From positions 1 to 37,516 of the forward strand of contig SHWM01000017.1 of the NCBI GenBank assembly GCA_009693835.1: DNA of 37,516 nucleotides, written 5' to 3'. The notes under the pieces are model-generated. The model was not told the origin of the DNA and ran no database searches. It worked only from the letters and a program-made list of their open reading frames with translations. This document shows positions 25,255 to 32,582 of the stretch, piece after piece. Origin of the DNA: Alphaproteobacteria bacterium (GTDB taxonomy: Bacteria > Pseudomonadota > Alphaproteobacteria > UBA11222). Made by a program: the position numbers and the translations under genes. Positions within the stretch are counted from its first letter, which is position 1. The number at the start of each line of letters is the position of its first letter.

Positions 25255-26517
25255 ATGAAATTCACCTGGTTCAACCTGATGCCCTGGCCCTATCTGGCCG
25301 ATGACTTCCGCCAGAAGAACCGTTCCGTCTGGGTGGATATTGACAGTACCCTGTATGACCCGGTGCGCGGGCATGACGTGTACAATGACTATCTCGATCT
25401 GCTTGAATATGCCGATCAGGTGGGCTTTGACGGCGTCGGCATTAACGAGCATCACCAGAACGCCTATGGCATGATGCCTTCGCCCAATATCATGGCGGCG
25501 GCGCTGACACGGCGCACCAAGAACGCGGCCATCGTGGTGCTAGGCAATTCGATCGCGCTCTACAATCCGCCGGTGCGCGTGGCCGAGGAATTCGCCATGC
25601 TGGACGTGATGTGCGGCGGCCGCCTGGTGGCGGGCTTTCCGGTCGGCACGTCGATGGACACCAATTATTGCTATGGCCAGATACCGGCGCTGACACGGGA
25701 GAAATATCTGGAAGCCCATGATCTGATCATGCGCGCCTGGAAGGAAGACAAGCCGTTCGCCTTCAATGGCCGCTACACCAAACTGCGCCATGTCAATATC
25801 TGGCCGAAGCCCATTCAGAACCCGCCGCCCATTCACATTCCTGGCGGCGGCTCGGTCGAGACCTATGATTTCTGTCTCGACAATACCTATTCCTATTCTT
25901 ACCTCAGCTTCACCGGCTATATCCGCGCCAAGGCGCTGATGCAGGGCTATTGGGACCGGCTGACCGAGCGTAACGAGCCGGATGAAAGCCCCTACCGCGC
26001 CGGTTTCGCGCAGACCATCATCGTTGGCGAAACCGACCAGGAAGCCGAAACCATGTTCCGCGAGCATGTCGATTATTTCTATAATCGCTGCCTGCACATT
26101 CATCCGGGTTTCGCCGATGCGCCGGGCTACCGCACGATCAAGACGATCCAGAGCGGCGCGCTGTCGCAATATGCGCCGAACATGGGCGATCTTTCGCACC
26201 TCAGCTGGAAACAGTTGCTGGATGATGGCTATGTGGTGGCCGGAAGCCCGGATACGGTGCGCGAAAAACTGGAGTTCCTGGCGAAGAGCCTGCATGTCGG
26301 CAATCTGTTCTGCCTGATGCATGTGGGCAATATGCCGGTCGACAAATGCAAACATTCCACGAAACTGTTTGCCGAAAAAGTAATGCCGAAAATGCGCAAT
26401 CTGTTTCCCAAATATGAAAATGACACGCGTTTCTGGTGCCAGCCGCTGGCCCGGCGCGCCACGCCCGCGCCGGTGGACGCGGCGCTGAAAACACGTATTC
26501 CGGTGGCGGGAGAATAG
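25255..26517 (+). CDS. LLM class flavin-dependent oxidoreductase (luciferase-like), second of two
   Basis: ATG 25255 is chosen because GGAG lies 8 nt upstream; the product is 420 residues. It has the luciferase-like barrel: YADQVGFDGVGINEHHQNAYG, NAAIVVLGNSIALYNPPVRVAEEFAMLDVMCGGRLVAGFPVGT and LHVGNLFCLMHVGNMPVDK. It is only distantly similar to the LLM enzyme at 17257. The next gene, an alpha/beta hydrolase, starts 3 bp after its stop. Such pairs commonly oxygenate a small organic molecule and then hydrolyse the product (for example a ketone to an ester, or a ring to an acid). Substrate unknown. Confidence 0.88.
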   Translation: MKFTWFNLMPWPYLADDFRQKNRSVWVDIDSTLYDPVRGHDVYNDYLDLLEYADQVGFDGVGINEHHQNAYGMMPSPNIMAAALTRRTKNAAIVVLGNSIALYNPPVRVAEEFAMLDVMCGGRLVAGFPVGTSMDTNYCYGQIPALTREKYLEAHDLIMRAWKEDKPFAFNGRYTKLRHVNIWPKPIQNPPPIHIPGGGSVETYDFCLDNTYSYSYLSFTGYIRAKALMQGYWDRLTERNEPDESPYRAGFAQTIIVGETDQEAETMFREHVDYFYNRCLHIHPGFADAPGYRTIKTIQSGALSQYAPNMGDLSHLSWKQLLDDGYVVAGSPDTVREKLEFLAKSLHVGNLFCLMHVGNMPVDKCKHSTKLFAEKVMPKMRNLFPKYENDTRFWCQPLARRATPAPVDAALKTRIPVAGE

Positions 26518-26520
26518 ATT

Positions 26521-27297
26521 ATGAACCTGCGTAAAATAAAAACCCGCCACGTGGAAACGCATGTGCTCGAAGGCGGCTCCGGCCCCGATCTTTTATATCT
26601 GCATGGGGCGGGCGGCGTCACGTTGGAAGACCCGTTCCTGAATGCGCTGGCGGCAAAATATCATGTCTATGCGCCGCTGCTGCCGGGCTATGGCGCGTCC
26701 GATGAATGTCCGCAAATCCGCGACATGCTGGATGTCACGCTGCACACTTTTGATGTGGCGGAATTGCTCGGCCTGAAAAAGCCGATCCTGGCCGGGCATT
26801 CCATGGGCGGCATGATGGCCGCCGAGATGGCGGCGATCGCCCCCAGCGAGGTGGAAAAGCTGTGCCTGATCTGCCCGGCGGGCTTGTGGCTGGATGAATA
26901 TCCGATCCCGGATATTTTCGCCCTGCTGCCCTATGAGCTGCCGGAATATCTGTTTCATGACGCCGAGGCGGGCGGCAAGATGATGACGGCGGGAATGGAT
27001 TTTTCCAACCTTGAATTCCTCAAGGCGTTTCTGGTGCAGAATGCGCGCCAGCTGGGCATGGCGGGAAAACTGCTGTTTCCCATTCCCGAGCGTGGCCTGC
27101 GCGAACGGCTCTACCGCGTCAAGGCGCGCACCCTGCTGATCTGGGGCGACAGCGACAAGCTGATCGTGCCGCGTTACGCGCAGGAATTCAAAAAACTGAT
27201 CGCGAATTGCGAACTGGTCAGCATTCCCGAGGCGGGCCATCTCGTGCCGCTTGAAAAGACCGCGCAGACCATGGCGGCGCTGGCACGGCTTGGATAG
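26521..27297 (+). CDS. Alpha/beta hydrolase (partner of the LLM monooxygenase)
   Basis: A 258-residue hydrolase of the meta-cleavage-product/epoxide-hydrolase-like fold: oxyanion HGAGG (28-32), nucleophile Ser94 in AGHSMGGMMAAEMA, acid Asp212 (IWGDSDKLIVP) and His240 (EAGHLVPLEK). It starts 3 bp after the LLM gene with a GGGAGA ribosome site inside that gene's end, so the two are co-translated. No signal peptide. It probably acts on the product of the flavin enzyme. Confidence 0.9.
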   Translation: MNLRKIKTRHVETHVLEGGSGPDLLYLHGAGGVTLEDPFLNALAAKYHVYAPLLPGYGASDECPQIRDMLDVTLHTFDVAELLGLKKPILAGHSMGGMMAAEMAAIAPSEVEKLCLICPAGLWLDEYPIPDIFALLPYELPEYLFHDAEAGGKMMTAGMDFSNLEFLKAFLVQNARQLGMAGKLLFPIPERGLRERLYRVKARTLLIWGDSDKLIVPRYAQEFKKLIANCELVSIPEAGHLVPLEKTAQTMAALARLG

Positions 27298-27391
27298 GAG
27301 CAGTCCGGCGCACAAAAAACTGCCGGAAATCCTTAAGGAAGTCTGAAGAATGGCGGTTTGTAGCCATTGTGTTCGCGCATCTGTAGGACCG

Positions 27392-27409
27392 GTTTACCTA
27401 TAAGTAAAC
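27392..27409. promoter_or_regulatory. Palindrome GTTTAC-CTATAA-GTAAAC upstream of the DUF2336 gene
   Basis: Perfect 6-bp arms around CTATAA; the centre resembles a -10 box. It is the only operator-like site in the 27298-27431 gap and lies ahead of composite repeat copy 2. The role is a guess. Confidence 0.3.
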
Positions 27410-27431
27410 ATTGGCGGCTAAGCTCTGTGCC

Positions 27432-27566
27432 AGACCATGTTTTACGGCTCAGACGGGATCTCCTCTGACGATCCCGTCTGATCCGTAAAACATGGTCTAT
27501 GTAAAATTTAGAGCCGTTTTCGTTTTGATTGAACTTGATGCTTCAATCAAAACGAAAACGGCTCTG
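27432..27566. repeat. Composite palindromic repeat, copy 2
   Basis: Module I (27432-27499) is AGACCATGTTTTACGGCTCA continuing GACGGGATC facing GATCCCGTC continuing TGATCCGTAAAACATGGTCT, with TTAC present in both arms. After the linker ATGTAAAATTT, module II (27510-27565) is a perfect 24-bp hairpin built on AGAGCCGTTTTCGTTTTGAT with an 8-nt loop. The element ends 10 bp before the ATG of the DUF2336 gene, so any transcript starting upstream carries both hairpins in its leader. Confidence 0.9.
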
Positions 27567-27576
27567 GGATGGAGCC

Positions 27577-28671
27577 ATGATCGAGAGACTGATAGAGATC
27601 GCCAAGGATAAACGGCCTGCCGCGCGGCGGGCTTTGTATCTGGGCATTATCGAGCTTTGCAATGTCCAGGGCGAGCAGATGAATCCCCAGGACAGGGAAG
27701 TTGCGGGGCAGATTATCACCCGGCTGGTCGCTGAATTTGAAATCGAGCTTCGCGCCCAGATTTTGGCGAAACTGGCTGCATCCCGCCATGCGCCCAAGGC
27801 GCTGGTGCTGGCGCTCGCCGAAGACGACGTCATGGTCGCGGCGCCCGTTCTTGCGCAAAGTCCGCTGCTCGATGATAGTGATCTGCTCAATATTATCCTT
27901 CATAAAACACGTGAATACCGCCTGCTGGTCGCCGCGCGCCCGCACATTTCCGCCGAGATTGGCGATGCGCTGTTGAAGCCGGGCGAACCCGAAGTGCTGG
28001 AGGCCCTGTTAAATAATCAGACGGCCGAAATTTCCGAGGCGGCAATGGAGTACGCCGTCGAGGAAAGCCGGTCACGGATCAAGCTGCAGCATCTGGTGGT
28101 GGCGCGCGCTGATCTGCCGCCATTGCTTGCGGCGAAGATGGTTTTGTTCGTATCCAATGAACTGAAGCGCCAATTGGTGGCCAGATTTCCGCATGACCAG
28201 CAGATTCTCGGCGAGGCCATGCAGGAGATTGGACAGAACCGGAAGGCGCTTCCCAATGCCCCGGAACAGGGGGTGGCCGCGAAGGCCGCCACATTGATTG
28301 ATCGTCTCCAGATGAATGGAGAGCTGAATATTACGCGTGTCATTTCATTCCTACGCGAAAAGCGCCTGCCACTGTTTTTTGCCGGTATGGCCGCGCTCAC
28401 GAAACTCAATACCCAGAGTCTGATTCACTTTGCGTTTGAAAGTGATGCGGGGCTGGCGGTCATCTGCCGCGCGGCGGGAGCCGACCGGGGGCAGTTCGTG
28501 ACGGTGGCGCTGCTGCTGGAACAGGCGCGCAGGGGCGCCTCACCGCAAGCGCAAAAGCTTCAGACTATCTGCCGTCTGTTCGACACGCTTTCCGAACAGC
28601 GCGCGCTGGAGGTGATCAAGGACTGGCGTGCTGGGCTGCATGACCCGGAGCGGAAACTGGCCGCAGGTTAG
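27577..28671 (+). CDS. DUF2336 family protein
   Basis: A 364-residue mostly helical protein matching the DUF2336 pattern, common in alphaproteobacteria: an N-terminal repeat-like region (MIERLIEIAKDKRPAARRALY), ILAKLAASRHAPKALVLALAEDDVMVAAPVLAQSPLLDDSDLLNII, then an Ala/Leu-rich C-terminal half. Some family members contain a histidine kinase-like phosphotransfer fold, but the function is not established. The frame continues upstream into the composite repeat, so ATG 27577 is taken as the start (GGGATGGAG immediately before it). Its 5' end directly abuts repeat copy 2. Confidence 0.8.
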   Translation: MIERLIEIAKDKRPAARRALYLGIIELCNVQGEQMNPQDREVAGQIITRLVAEFEIELRAQILAKLAASRHAPKALVLALAEDDVMVAAPVLAQSPLLDDSDLLNIILHKTREYRLLVAARPHISAEIGDALLKPGEPEVLEALLNNQTAEISEAAMEYAVEESRSRIKLQHLVVARADLPPLLAAKMVLFVSNELKRQLVARFPHDQQILGEAMQEIGQNRKALPNAPEQGVAAKAATLIDRLQMNGELNITRVISFLREKRLPLFFAGMAALTKLNTQSLIHFAFESDAGLAVICRAAGADRGQFVTVALLLEQARRGASPQAQKLQTICRLFDTLSEQRALEVIKDWRAGLHDPERKLAAG

Positions 28672-28690
28672 CTTTCCTGGGACCTGTTTC

Positions 28691-29404
28691 CTATAGCCTC
28701 TCCGGCACGGGCTTTTTCTCAAGCGTTGCGCCGCTATAGGGCGCCTTCACAATCGCGACAATCAAATCGATGATAGTACTGACAAAGCTTTCCGGCGGGG
28801 CCGTCAGCGTGGCGTAGTCTTCCTCGGTCAGGCGTACTTCTCCGCGCGTCATCTGCTTCCAGTTGGCCAGCCAGTGAAACACGCTGGTCGCCACCAGGCC
28901 CACCCGCTGGGTGGCCGCCTCGGGCGGCATCGGCGTCATATGTTTCATGGCCATGCCAGCCAGGCGGCGGGCCGCGGAAGTATGTTCCCGCCATATATCG
29001 TTACTGATGCGTATCTTTGGATCGCTATATAGCAGCGCGAAAAAACGGATGAAATCGGTGCCGCCCTTTTTCTCCTGCATATGTTCAAAAAATGGCATGA
29101 CGGCGGCGCGGGCCAGGGCCGGAATATCCGTTTCGCTCCTGCTGGCGGTGATAAGATCAAGCATCGCGTGTCGGCGCGCATTGATGCCAGCGAACCGGTC
29201 GATGAAAATGGCTTCGATCAAGCCTTCCTTGGATCCGAAATGATACAGCAAAGACGAGGTATTGCGCTGGCCGGCCGTGCGGTTGATCTGGCGTATGGTT
29301 ACCGCCTCCAGCCCATGCCGGGAGAATAATTGCTCGCCAGCGTCCATCAGGCGCGCTTTCGTGCCGCGCCGCTCAGACGTTTCTCCTTTTATCGAACGAG
29401 GCAT
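28691..29404 (-). CDS. TetR family transcriptional regulator
   Basis: A 237-residue regulator. The N-terminal helix-turn-helix (about 14-62) reads GTKARLMDAGEQLFSRHGLE, then TIRQINRTAGQRNTSSLLYHFGSKEGLIEAIF, the TetR DNA-recognition pattern. The C-terminal ligand domain is unassigned and ends with VKAPYSGATLEKKPVPERL. It is divergent from the acyl-CoA dehydrogenase gene (336 bp apart), so it is the likely repressor of that gene and perhaps of the wider catabolic set, responding to an acyl-CoA or the pathway substrate. Repeat copy 3 lies in the shared promoter region. Confidence 0.88.
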   Translation of the reverse strand: MPRSIKGETSERRGTKARLMDAGEQLFSRHGLEAVTIRQINRTAGQRNTSSLLYHFGSKEGLIEAIFIDRFAGINARRHAMLDLITASRSETDIPALARAAVMPFFEHMQEKKGGTDFIRFFALLYSDPKIRISNDIWREHTSAARRLAGMAMKHMTPMPPEAATQRVGLVATSVFHWLANWKQMTRGEVRLTEEDYATLTAPPESFVSTIIDLIVAIVKAPYSGATLEKKPVPERL

Positions 29405-29740
29405 GCTGACCCCTGTTCCTCAGTTTTTCCGTTACGGCGCCCTGAATCGCTGCCGGCATCGCCCTGCAGGTTGCTTTTAGTGGATATGGCTAAAATTTCC
29501 AACGCCTAGAGCAATTCCTTTTCTGATTGAACCAACGGGTTCAATCAGAAAAGGTAAAATTGCGCTAAATTATTATATAGACCATGTTTTACGGATCGGA
29601 CGGGATCGCCTGGGGCGCCTCCGTCTGATCCGAACATGGTCTAACCGCTATTAAATTATCCCTGGTTACTTGGATTGCGCGCCACAACGGGCTAATGATT
29701 GGCGTCATAGGCATTGCAGTCAGAAAAACAGGAAGAAAAG
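29405..29740. promoter_or_regulatory. Divergent regulatory gap (TetR / acyl-CoA dehydrogenase) containing repeat copy 3
   Basis: This is the largest non-coding stretch in the window (336 bp). It holds about 100 bp ahead of TetR without a recognisable box, the inverted composite repeat (29507-29643), and about 97 bp ahead of the dehydrogenase with an AGGAAGA ribosome site at 29730-29736. No second palindrome suitable as a TetR operator was found outside the repeat. Confidence 0.5.
29507..29643. repeat. Composite palindromic repeat, copy 3 (inverted)
   Basis: Order is reversed relative to copies 1 and 2: module II hairpin first (TAGAGCAATTCCTTTTCTGA continuing TTGAAC facing GTTCAATCAGAAAAGG), then the linker CTAAATTATTATATAG, then module I (ACCATGTTTTACGGATCGGA continuing CGGGATCGCC facing GGCGCCTCCGTCTGATCCGA continuing ACATGGTC). 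Read on the minus strand, the linker aligns with copies 1 and 2 and the same arm lacks TTAC as in copy 1, proving a single composite unit. Confidence 0.9.
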
Positions 29741-30919
29741 ATGAGCGCGGAAACCGACCTGGATGTGGAAGATCCTCAAATTACTCAAATTCGTCAATCA
29801 GTTATCGCATTATGCAACAATTTTCCCGGTGAATATTGGCGCGATCTGGACCAAAAGCGCGAATATCCGACCGCGTTTGTGGATGCCCTGACCGAGGCGG
29901 GTTTTCTGGCTGTGCTGATCCCCGAGGAATTTGGCGGCAGCGGGCTTGGACTGACGGCGGCGGCGGCGGTGCTGGAGGAAATTCAGCGTGCGGGCTGCAA
30001 TGGCGCGGCGTGCCACGCCCAGATGTATATAATGGGCACCATCCTGCGCCACGGCAATGCTGCGCAAAAGGCCCAATGGCTGCCACGCATCGCGACCGGC
30101 GAATTACGGCTGCAGGCCTTTGGCGTGTCGGAACCGACCAATGGCACGGATACGCTCAGCCTGAAAACCCGCGCCGTGCGCCAGGGCGATCATTATATCG
30201 TCAATGGCCAGAAAATCTGGACCTCGCGGGCCGAACATTCGGATCTGATGCTGCTGCTGGCGCGCACCACGCCGCGCGAAGAGGCGAAATCACGCAGTGC
30301 GGGCCTTTCGGTTTTCGTGGTCGATATGCAAAAGGCGATCGGCAACGGCATGACCATCAAGCCGATCCGCACCATGGTCAATCATTCCACTACCCAGGTT
30401 TTTTTCGACGATATGAAAGTGCCCGCCGAAAATCTGCTGGGCGAGGAAGGCCAGGGCTTCAAATATATCCTGACCGGCATGAATGCCGAACGGGTGCTGA
30501 TAGGCGCCGAGTGCATCGGCGATGCGCGCTGGTTCATCAAAAAGGCTGTGGATTACGCCAATGGCCGCAATGTGTTTGGCGGCCCAATTTCAAAAAATCA
30601 GGGCATCCAGTTTCCCATCGCCAAGGCCTATGCACAGACCGAGGCCGCCAATCTGATGGTGCAGAAAGCCGCCCGGCTTTACGAACAGGGCAAGGACATC
30701 GGGGCCGAGGCCAACATGGCCAAGATGCTGGCCGCCGACGCTTCCTGGGCGGCGGCGGACACATGCCTGCAAACCCATGGCGGCTATGGCTTTGCCGAGG
30801 AATATGATGTGGCGCGCAAGTTCCGCGAAACCCGGCTCTATCAGATCGCGCCGATATCCACCAATCTGATCCTGTCCTTTGTCGCCGAGCATGTCCTTGG
30901 CATGCCGCGCTCCTATTAA
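29741..30919 (+). CDS. Acyl-CoA dehydrogenase
   Basis: ATG 29741 with AGGAAGA 5 nt upstream; 392 residues. Family motifs: FLAVLIPEEFGGSGLGLT, LQAFGVSEPTNGTDTLSLKT, IVNGQKIWTSRAEHSDLMLLLART, LLGEEGQGFKYIL and LQTHGGYGFAEEYDVARKFR. The usual C-terminal catalytic Glu (YEGT) is replaced (YQIAPIST), but Glu250 in the GMNAERVLIG segment matches the position used by isovaleryl- and long-chain-type enzymes, so activity on a branched or unusual acyl-CoA is likely. FAD-dependent, cytosolic. Divergent from TetR. The HicAB pair and the CoA-transferase follow. Confidence 0.92.
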   Translation: MSAETDLDVEDPQITQIRQSVIALCNNFPGEYWRDLDQKREYPTAFVDALTEAGFLAVLIPEEFGGSGLGLTAAAAVLEEIQRAGCNGAACHAQMYIMGTILRHGNAAQKAQWLPRIATGELRLQAFGVSEPTNGTDTLSLKTRAVRQGDHYIVNGQKIWTSRAEHSDLMLLLARTTPREEAKSRSAGLSVFVVDMQKAIGNGMTIKPIRTMVNHSTTQVFFDDMKVPAENLLGEEGQGFKYILTGMNAERVLIGAECIGDARWFIKKAVDYANGRNVFGGPISKNQGIQFPIAKAYAQTEAANLMVQKAARLYEQGKDIGAEANMAKMLAADASWAAADTCLQTHGGYGFAEEYDVARKFRETRLYQIAPISTNLILSFVAEHVLGMPRSY

Positions 30920-30959
30920 AACTGCGCGTGTTAAACCGTGAAGTTGTATTATCCAATGT

Positions 30960-31024
30960 ACACACGAGGTGTGTGGGGATGGATATAAATGGAATCACTG
31001 ATACCCCGTTGCCTGGCAGGGGTA
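30960..31024. promoter_or_regulatory. Candidate hicAB operator region
   Basis: Two palindromes precede hicA: ACACAC-GAG-GTGTGT (30960-30974) and TACCCC-GTTGCCTGGCA-GGGGTA (31002-31024). HicB antitoxins bind such inverted repeats to repress their own operon. Both lie within 75 bp of the hicA ATG. Assignment is by position and symmetry only. Confidence 0.4.
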
Positions 31025-31034
31025 ACGTAATTGA

Positions 31035-31230
31035 ATGACGGTTCGCGAACTTATAAGACTGATTGAAGCGGATGGCTGGTTTCTGGTGCGAACAAAGGGA
31101 AGCCACCGTCAGTTTCATCACCCGGAAAAGAAAGGGGGCCGTTACAGTCGCTGGAAGTTTGGGAGTAGACATACCGCCAGGAACATTGAGTAATGTGCTA
31201 AAACAAGCGGGACTAAAGAGGCAGGAGTGA
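31035..31230 (+). pseudogene. hicA: hicA toxin gene disrupted by a frameshift
   Basis: From ATG 31035 the frame reads MTVRELIRLIEADGWFLVRT then KGSHRQFHHPEKKG, a typical HicA mRNA-interferase N-terminus with catalytic His24 (GSHRQF). It then goes out of register and stops at 31191-31193 (52 codons). In the next frame the expected C-terminus is intact (KKGAVTVAGSLGVDIPPGTL then SNVLKQAGLKRQE, stop 31228-31230). A run of five G at 31134-31138 in place of four explains the break. It is either a real inactivation or a homopolymer sequencing error; the intact protein would have 64 residues. The toxin's RNA-binding C-terminal half is lost as the sequence stands. Confidence 0.85.
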
Positions 31231-31236
31231 ATTAAT

Positions 31237-31452
31237 ATGCAATATCTCGTCATTTTCGAAGGAGGTTCTACTTCGTTTGGCGCGCATGTGCCGGATCTTC
31301 CCGGCTGCATCGCAGTGGGAAAATCGAAAGAAGAAGTATTGAAACTCATTCGAGAGGCCATTGAATTCCATATCGAGGGACTTAAGCTTGCGGGGCTGCC
31401 TATCCCTTTGCCTGCGTCGACTAGTGAAATCGTAGAAGTAGAAACAGTTTAA
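31237..31452 (+). CDS. hicB: HicB family antitoxin
   Basis: A 71-residue protein with the HicB N-terminal fold: MQYLVIFEGGSTSFGAHVPD then LPGCIAVGKSKEEVLKLIRE and AIEFHIEGLKLAGLPIPLP. It lacks a long C-terminal DNA-binding domain, as in short HicB variants. AGGAG lies 9 nt before the ATG, overlapping the end of hicA. It normally masks the HicA active site; here the partner reads as broken while the antitoxin is intact. The CoA-transferase gene begins 11 bp downstream. Confidence 0.9.
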   Translation: MQYLVIFEGGSTSFGAHVPDLPGCIAVGKSKEEVLKLIREAIEFHIEGLKLAGLPIPLPASTSEIVEVETV

Positions 31453-31463
31453 CAGGGCATAAA

Positions 31464-32582
31464 GTGAGACGCGCGCTTGAAGGCGTTCTGGTAGTCTCTC
31501 TGGGGCAGGCGGTGGCCGCGCCCTATGCGACACAGCGCCTGGCTGATGGCGGCGCGAGGATCATCAAGATCGAGCGCGAGGGCGGCGATTTCGCGCGGCA
31601 TTATGATACGGTGGCGATGGGGGAATGCAGCTTTTTCGTCTGGCTCAATCGTGGTGCCGAGTCGATTGTGCTTGATCTGAAAGACGCGCAGGACATGGCT
31701 CTGGTGCGGCGCATGCTGGCGAAGGCGGATGTCTTCATCCAGAATCTGGCCCCTGGCGCGCTGGACCGGCTGGGCCTGGCTTCACCCATGTTGCGATCTG
31801 AATTTCCGCGGCTGATCACCTGCGACATCAGCGGTTATGGTTATGAAGGCCCCAACAAGGACATGAAGGCCTATGATCTGCTGATCCAGGCCGAAAGCGC
31901 ATTGGGCGCGGTGACCGGCGGCCCGGCGGAGCCCGGACGCGTGGGCGTTTCGATCTGCGATCTGACGGCGGGCATGAACGCCCATGCGGCGATCCTGGAG
32001 GCGCTGATCGCGCGCGGACGCACCGGGCAGGGCAGCGCTATTCACGTGTCGCTATTCGACGGCGTTGCCGACATGATGAACACCGCCGCTATGCATCAGC
32101 GTTATACCGGAAAAGCCCCCGGCCGCATCGGCTTTGGCCACCCGCAGGTGGTGCCCTATGGCATGTTCAGAACGGCGGATTCCGACATCGTCATCGCCAT
32201 TCAGAATAATCGCGAGTGGGAACGCTTCAGCGCCATCGTGCTGCAGCGCCCGGATGTCACCGCGCATCCCGATTACGCCAGCAACGAAGCCCGCGCCAAT
32301 CACCGCGCGGCGCTCTACGACATTATCAATGGCGTGTTCGGCGCTTTGGCTCATAAAGAAATATCAGCGCGGCTCGATGCGGCGGACCTCCCATACGGGC
32401 GGTTGAATGGGATCGCGGAGCTGCTCACGCACCCGCAACTGCGCACCATGCTGCAAGCCACCCCGTCCGGGGACGTTGAAGTGATTGCGCCCGCCATGCG
32501 GTTTGCCGGAGACACCCCCGCCCCCCGCCCGGTTCCCGCACTTGGTCAGCACACGGACGCCATCCGGCGGGAGTTCAGTTAA
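31464..32582 (+). CDS. Class III CoA-transferase (CaiB/BaiF family)
   Basis: A 372-residue family III CoA-transferase starting at GTG 31464. Family signatures: LEGVLVVSLGQAVAAPYATQ, GGARIIKIEREGGDFARHYD, the catalytic Asp138 in KAYDLLIQAESALGAVTGGP, SICDLTAGMNAHAAILEAL and the C-terminal AIRREF end. It would move CoA from a donor thioester to a carboxylic acid, the activation step that feeds acyl-CoA dehydrogenase, hydratase and crotonase encoded nearby. Its TAA shares TTAA with the stop of the convergent coq7. The ribosome site (AGGG) is weak, so it may be coupled to hicB. Confidence 0.92.
   Translation: MRRALEGVLVVSLGQAVAAPYATQRLADGGARIIKIEREGGDFARHYDTVAMGECSFFVWLNRGAESIVLDLKDAQDMALVRRMLAKADVFIQNLAPGALDRLGLASPMLRSEFPRLITCDISGYGYEGPNKDMKAYDLLIQAESALGAVTGGPAEPGRVGVSICDLTAGMNAHAAILEALIARGRTGQGSAIHVSLFDGVADMMNTAAMHQRYTGKAPGRIGFGHPQVVPYGMFRTADSDIVIAIQNNREWERFSAIVLQRPDVTAHPDYASNEARANHRAALYDIINGVFGALAHKEISARLDAADLPYGRLNGIAELLTHPQLRTMLQATPSGDVEVIAPAMRFAGDTPAPRPVPALGQHTDAIRREFS

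Noticed and set aside
27529..27576. Upstream TTG extension of the DUF2336 protein
   Set aside because: It would translate the repeat hairpin into MNLMLQSKRKRLWDGA, which has no family match; ATG 27577 is preferred.
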